A DNA stretch of 46,904 nucleotides. Source: Porphyromonas crevioricanis. GTDB taxonomy: Bacteria; Bacteroidota; Bacteroidia; Bacteroidales; Porphyromonadaceae. Location of the stretch: assembly GCF_900167225.1 (NCBI RefSeq), contig NZ_FUXH01000015.1, positions 1-46,904 on the forward strand. Direction: 5' to 3'. The notes beneath the pieces were generated by a model. That model was given only the letters and a program-made list of their open reading frames with translations. It did no database searches and was not told where the DNA came from. Within the stretch, counting starts at the first letter, position 1. Every line of letters begins with the position of its first letter. Below, in pieces: positions 42,776 to 46,904 of the stretch. A program made the translations under genes and the position numbers.

Positions 42776-44449
42776 ATGTTTGATATCAGCCCTTTGCAGA
42801 AACTTCGTTCCCAGTACACTCCTAAGATCCCTGTAGCTCTTAATGGGGCATGGAGATTGTGTACAGCCGATGTGCCGACTCCCGATGCCGAAGCGAAAGC
42901 CATTGCCATGATGTTCCCGCATACCAGTGGTATGCCAAGGGTATACCTTCGTAATTCGGAGACAGAGACTTCCCGACAAGAAAAACCTTTGAATGTAGGG
43001 ATTTTGCTTTCCGGAGGTCAGGCTCCGGGGGGGCATAATGTGATAAGTGGGCTTTTTGATGGCTTGAAATCCCTGCATCCAGATAGCCGTTTATATGGCT
43101 TTCTGATGGGGCCAGATGGTTTGATCAATCATAAGTATATAGAGCTGACCGAGGCTCTTATAGCTCCTTATCGAAATGCGGGTGGGTTCGATATGATCGG
43201 CTCTGGCCGTACCAAGCTGGAAAAGAAAGAGCAGTTTGACGCAGCTTTGCTCATCCTGAAACATTTGGATATATCCGCCTTGGTGATTGTCGGAGGAGAC
43301 GACTCTAACACCAATGCCGCTATTTTGGCAGAATATTATCGTTCTATCAAAGCTGGAGTGCAGATAATCGGATGTCCGAAAACGATTGATGGAGACCTAA
43401 AAGGTAGGGAAATAGAATGCAGCTTCGGCTTTGATACAGCTACCAAACTTTATGCTGAATTGATTGGAAATGTTCAGCGAGATTGTGTCTCGGCTAAGAA
43501 ATATTGGCACTTTATCAAATTGATGGGACGCACGGCTTCGCATATCACACTGGAGTGTGCATTGAAGTGTCAACCCAATATTGCGATTATCAGCGAGGAT
43601 GTCAAGGCTAAAGATTGGCGTATTGCAGATCTGGTTGAATACATAGCCGAAGTGATTGCCAAACGAGCTGAGCGAGGTCTAATGTATGGTATTGCATTGA
43701 TCCCAGAGGGAATTTTGGAGTTTCTCCCTTCTTTCCGTCGTTTGATAGATGAGCTGAATGACTATCTCTCCAGGCCCGAATCCGATCATATCAAGCGGTT
43801 GGCTCGTTTGGAACGGACTGCTTTTGTTGCTGAGCATCTTAAGCCCGAGAATGCCTCTTTGTTACTCTCTTTGCCTCAGTATGTGGCTCTACAGCTGTTG
43901 GAAGATCGCGATCCGCACGGCAACGTACAGGTTTCCAAGATAGAGACGGAGGTCCTCCTTGTAGAATTGGTAAAAGAGCGTTTGTCTCAAATGGCAGCTG
44001 CCGGTCGTTATCAGGGTAAATTTGCTGCCCTTACACACTTTTTTGGCTATGAGGGACGCTGCTCTTTTCCTTCCAACTTCGATGCTGATTACTGCTACAG
44101 TTTGGGACGCACAGCCGTAGCCCTTATTTCCGAGGGGCTGACTGGATACATGGCTACCGTTTCTAACACGACACACCCGGCTGATCATTGTGTGGCTGGA
44201 GGGGTGCCCTTTACTCGTCTGATGCACTTGGAGCGTCGAGCCGGATTGGCTAAGCCCGTGATCCGGAAGTCTTTAGTCGATCTGCAAGGAGCTCCATTTG
44301 CTTACTTTGCTGAGCATCGCTCTCGTTGGGAGTCAGAGGATTGCTATGTTTATCCTGGCCCCTTGGCTTTCTATGGGCCAAGGGAAATTTGTGATGAACC
44401 GACACTTACCCTTAGGTTGGAAATAGACGGAACTCCCTTCTTTGAGTAG
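42776..44449 (+). CDS. pfp: Pyrophosphate-dependent 6-phosphofructokinase
   Basis: This enzyme interconverts fructose 6-phosphate and fructose 1,6-bisphosphate with PPi/Pi. The 557-residue length fits the long PFP group. Seen are LNVGILLSGGQAPGGHNVISGL (phosphate-binding loop), DMIGSGRTKL, and ALVIVGGDDSNTNAAILAEYY. The Asp in GGDDS replaces the Gly of ATP enzymes and favours PPi. IGCPKTIDGDLKG, HFIKLMGRTASHITLEC and the C-terminal TALTHFFGYEGRCSFPSNFDADYCYSLG follow. The ATG at 42776 was chosen because the frame upstream to 42650 lies inside gmk. Confidence 0.95.
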   Translation: MFDISPLQKLRSQYTPKIPVALNGAWRLCTADVPTPDAEAKAIAMMFPHTSGMPRVYLRNSETETSRQEKPLNVGILLSGGQAPGGHNVISGLFDGLKSLHPDSRLYGFLMGPDGLINHKYIELTEALIAPYRNAGGFDMIGSGRTKLEKKEQFDAALLILKHLDISALVIVGGDDSNTNAAILAEYYRSIKAGVQIIGCPKTIDGDLKGREIECSFGFDTATKLYAELIGNVQRDCVSAKKYWHFIKLMGRTASHITLECALKCQPNIAIISEDVKAKDWRIADLVEYIAEVIAKRAERGLMYGIALIPEGILEFLPSFRRLIDELNDYLSRPESDHIKRLARLERTAFVAEHLKPENASLLLSLPQYVALQLLEDRDPHGNVQVSKIETEVLLVELVKERLSQMAAAGRYQGKFAALTHFFGYEGRCSFPSNFDADYCYSLGRTAVALISEGLTGYMATVSNTTHPADHCVAGGVPFTRLMHLERRAGLAKPVIRKSLVDLQGAPFAYFAEHRSRWESEDCYVYPGPLAFYGPREICDEPTLTLRLEIDGTPFFE

Positions 44450-44490
44450 TCTCTTGACTTTCCTCCCGAAAAGACCAATAACATTTGTCT

Positions 44491-45888
44491 ATGAATTTTA
44501 CAAGAAAGAGGAGCTTACGCTTCCTTATCCCACTGATCCTTCTCGTAGGATTGGTTATTTTTCTCTCTCTTCGCTGGAAGGTATGGTTTTCCAATCTACC
44601 CGAAGTGTCCTATACTCCTTCCGATACTATAGATAGACTGACTTTGACTCCCGGGCAAGATATTTGTCACGATGTCACAGTCTCATGGAGGGCTGGTAGT
44701 GAACCTGCTAAATCCTGGGTTGTGTATACTTCAGATTCTATGCCTGAGATACATCTGCCGGCCATGGCTTCCCGTGTAGAAAGTCGTGGAGGGGTTGATG
44801 TCTTTTATTCTGCTCATTTGAAAGGGCTTGATAACCAGCGTGAATACAAGATACAGGTCTATACCGATGGTTGTAGTAATACCGATTCTCTGACAATTGC
44901 TTTCCCACATCCAGACTCAACTTTGAGGTTGATGTATTTAGGTGATTTGCAGGATATAGATCTGGCAGAGGCCAAGAAGAAGTTGGATAGTATAAGCCGT
45001 TACTATCTCTCTACGGATCTTTATCTACAAGTCGGAGATCTCATTGAGCGACCGATGAACTCGTACTGGGATCTTGTCTATAGATCAGTCGGAGAAACGC
45101 TGATGAAGAGAAGATTTGTGGCTACCCCCGGCAATCACGAAGTTATTAAGGGATTTAGGAAGAAGATAGACCCACGCTGGAAAGCTCAGTTTAATTACCC
45201 TCTTAACGGCCCGGCCGGACAAGAAGGTCTCTCGTACTATATCGATCATCCTCATTGCCGTATTGTCTCTCTCAATTCCAATCATTTGGATAGGCCTTTG
45301 GAGTTGTATCGTCAGCTGTCTTGGCTCGATGATGTCTTGGGGTCTGCCTCCCAACCTTTTCTCATTGTCATGATGCACCATTCGGTAAAGCCCGTTCGAG
45401 GGACACGCTCTCACCCCATCATGTATAGCTTGGTGCGTCCTATTTTGGAGAGACATAAGGTTGATCTGGTCTTGGCCGGGCACGACCATGCCTATGCACG
45501 TACCACTCATCCTGATAAGGATGCCTACAGAAGTACCACTCCGGTCTACTTGATCAGTTCTTTCTCAGGCAAGTGCTACGAAAATGGCTTTTCTCCCATC
45601 TTTGACAGACTGGGCTCGGGGACTGCCTTCTACTCATTGATTGAACTGACCGATCGTAGCCTTGATTTCTCGACCTATACAATAGATCAGCAGCTGACTG
45701 ATCATTTCCGACTTCTTCGTCCTGATAAGGCAGAAGGACAGGGTCGTGTACCATCTCGCTTTGAGGAGCTGGGGCTTGATTTACCTGAATATCTCTTGTT
45801 TGATCAATTCGCAGGCAACGAAAAGGGACGAAAAAAGAGGGCAGCTTATCAAGAGGCTCTCAAGAAGCGTTTGTCGAACAAACATTAA
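44491..45888 (+). CDS. Membrane-anchored calcineurin-like metallophosphatase (purple-acid-phosphatase type)
   Basis: This 465-residue protein has an N-terminal anchor or signal (RSLRFLIPLILLVGLVIFLSL). A fibronectin-like region (about 50-130: DVTVSWRAGSEPAKSWVVYTS) precedes a metallophosphoesterase domain with all dimetal motifs: YLGDLQD, LQVGDLIE, TPGNHEV, VMMHHSVKP and LAGHDHAYART. The C-terminal part contains FSGKCYENGFSP. The domain pair matches bacterial purple-acid-phosphatase-like proteins, acting outside the cytoplasm. The substrate is unknown. The ATG at 44491 was chosen over a TTG at 44485. It is 41 nt after pfp. Confidence 0.88.
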   Translation: MNFTRKRSLRFLIPLILLVGLVIFLSLRWKVWFSNLPEVSYTPSDTIDRLTLTPGQDICHDVTVSWRAGSEPAKSWVVYTSDSMPEIHLPAMASRVESRGGVDVFYSAHLKGLDNQREYKIQVYTDGCSNTDSLTIAFPHPDSTLRLMYLGDLQDIDLAEAKKKLDSISRYYLSTDLYLQVGDLIERPMNSYWDLVYRSVGETLMKRRFVATPGNHEVIKGFRKKIDPRWKAQFNYPLNGPAGQEGLSYYIDHPHCRIVSLNSNHLDRPLELYRQLSWLDDVLGSASQPFLIVMMHHSVKPVRGTRSHPIMYSLVRPILERHKVDLVLAGHDHAYARTTHPDKDAYRSTTPVYLISSFSGKCYENGFSPIFDRLGSGTAFYSLIELTDRSLDFSTYTIDQQLTDHFRLLRPDKAEGQGRVPSRFEELGLDLPEYLLFDQFAGNEKGRKKRAAYQEALKKRLSNKH

Positions 45889-46212
45889 GTCTCTTTTTTA
45901 TGGAGAGAGCAAAAGGAACTCCCACAAGGACGAACAACCAACTCTCGCGTTGTTGTTCGTCCTTGTGGGAGTAATTGTTTACAGAGCTTCCGATGGGTAA
46001 TGTGAGACTATTGTATATGCTGGGTTATCATCGACATTATCATGCCAGCTTTGCTCTGTCTAATGCATCAAGATCAATATTTTCAGATCGCGATCTTAAC
46101 ACTCTGGCTAGAAGAGCATACAATGTAGCTTCCTGAAGCTGCAGTACCGATTCTGAAAATAGGCCGTGCCATCAGGAGAGATCGTTTCTATTCCGATCAA
46201 TTTCCCTGAAAC
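45889..46212. other. Gene-free region rich in inverted repeats, left of the IS element
   Basis: It contains a 21-bp perfect inverted repeat (45918-45972), a 12-bp palindrome AGATCGCGATCT (46085-46096), and a hairpin AGCTTC-CT-GAAGCT (46127-46140). An outer pairing of TATTTTCAGATCG (46078-46090) with CGATTCTGAAAATA (46148-46161) also exists. No open frame of interest is present. Confidence 0.6.
45918..45972 (+). terminator. Large perfect inverted repeat after the metallophosphatase gene
   Basis: Arms 45918-45938 and 45952-45972 are perfectly complementary (21 bp; core CTCCCACAAGGACGAACAAC) with a 13-nt loop. It lies 30 bp past the stop codon. The T-content after the right arm is low, so termination is possible but not certain. 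Confidence 0.6.
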
Positions 46213-46904
46213 GAGACCTTTGCACGACAATTCCCCTGTGTTTATTTGTTAATTCACTGTATAATAGGGAATTGTTTCCTATAAGTGAGTATTGAAAACA
46301 GAATAATATTCTTCCCATGGCATACCAATCCAAGAACACCAATGAGCATGTAACATTTGCAGACGCACTCCTTTCAAAGCGTTATCGCAAAGCACAAAAC
46401 GACTTCCTCAATCAGATTGACAGGCTTATTGATTGGCGTCCGATTCGGACGCTGATCAACAAGAAATACACGAAGCGACAAAATGCCATCGGTGCTCCTG
46501 CTTATGATGAGATTCTCTTATTCAAGATGTTGCTCCTGGAGATATGGTATAACCTCAGTGATTGTGCTCTGGAGGAGCGTATCAATGATTCAATCACTTT
46601 TTCCCGATTCTTGGGCTTGAAAATGGAAGAGGTTTCTCCCGACCACAGCACCATCAGTCGATTTCGTTCGGCACTGACCGAACTGGGGGCCTGATGGAAA
46701 AACTTTTGGTGCAGTTTAATAAGCAACTTTCCCTCCATCACATTTCAATAAGGGAAGGGATGCTTGTCGATGCAAGCCTTGTGCAGACGCCATATAAACC
46801 CAATGGAAGCATTACGATTGAAGTCGCAGACGATAGGGAAGACAATCGGAGCGAGCAGGAAAAAGAGGCGGAGGAGGATTATCAAAAACAGCTTGTCCGT
46901 CAGC
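46213..46904 (+). mobile_element. IS5-family insertion sequence, P. gingivalis ISPg1/IS1126-like, left part
   Basis: The transposase-like reading frame identifies an insertion sequence cut by the right window edge. The left end is not certain. GAGACCTTTGCAC at 46213 is a plausible terminal repeat start, about 104 bp before the ORF, but the right end is outside the window, so neither inverted repeats nor a target duplication can be tested. Confidence 0.7.
46317..46904 (+). pseudogene. IS5-family transposase, frameshifted and partial
   Basis: The first frame (46317-46694) encodes the N-terminal dimerisation/HTH-like region: TFADALLSKRYRKAQNDFL, APAYDEILLFKMLLLEIWYNLSD and DHSTISRFRSALTELG, which are typical of IS5-group transposases. 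It stops at TGA right after a G5 run (46685-46689). The family's expected continuation resumes in another frame from ATG 46694: MEKLLVQFNKQL, then REGMLVDASLVQTP, whose Asp is the first residue of the DDE triad, and ITIEVADDRED. The continuation runs off the window. Shortening GGGGG to GGG restores one frame, so this copy is probably inactive. Confidence 0.82.

Overview
The window looks like a chromosomal segment of a Porphyromonas species of the P. gingivalis/P. gulae type (Bacteroidota). The evidence is: a P. gingivalis-like IS5-family transposase at the right edge; a glutaminyl cyclase lipoprotein and a fimbrillin-type lipoprotein of P. gingivalis type; two leucine-rich-repeat proteins with type IX secretion C-terminal domains; the LpxC-FabZ fusion and long NusB typical of Bacteroidota; amino-acid/butyrate fermentation genes; and promoter -7 boxes of the form TAnnTTTG. 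The species name is inferred, because no database could be searched.

Layout, left to right. 1-157: end of a 5S rRNA gene and its terminator. 158-5690: trpS, a DUF3127 protein, rlmH, a 4-hydroxybutyrate/acetyl-CoA-type CoA-transferase and an orphan fimbrillin-like lipoprotein. 5951-7961: pdxH, a MarR regulator and an O6-methylguanine-DNA methyltransferase, probably one operon. 8406-10544: a large LRR/T9SS surface protein, followed by about 780 bases without a gene that hold a terminator and a set of mutually exclusive inverted repeats. 11327-12789 (minus): glutaminyl cyclase and sufE. 12998-15850: nusB and typA, followed by a MITE-like block. 16237-17901 (minus): a CPBP-family membrane protease and hbd. 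18155-19561: a secreted alpha/beta hydrolase.

19792-28689 is one compact operon: a LysM glucosaminidase, purM, prfA, pyrF, lpxD, lpxC-fabZ, lpxA and nnr. The three lpx genes supply acylated UDP-sugar for lipid A. A paired-hairpin barrier separates this operon from a convergent thioredoxin-like lipoprotein (minus, 28853-29977). Then come a fused SpmA/SpmB-like membrane protein, ybeY, a 22-bp tandem repeat array, a methyltransferase, a second smaller LRR protein, and a Wzz-like chain-length protein with a degenerate kinase domain.

35774-39588: pncB-nadD (NAD salvage) and aguA-aguB (agmatine to putrescine), tightly packed. 39612-45888: a Bcp peroxiredoxin, recA, a GNAT/FemAB-like protein, gmk, PPi-dependent phosphofructokinase and a membrane-anchored metallophosphatase. 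45889-46316 is non-coding and rich in inverted repeats; it runs into a frameshifted IS copy cut by the window edge.

Most genes are conserved housekeeping genes. No CRISPR array, toxin-antitoxin pair, restriction system or prophage was recognised. The least explained items are the LRR protein pair, the pseudo-kinase Wzz protein, the orphan fimbrillin-like lipoprotein and several structured intergenic blocks.
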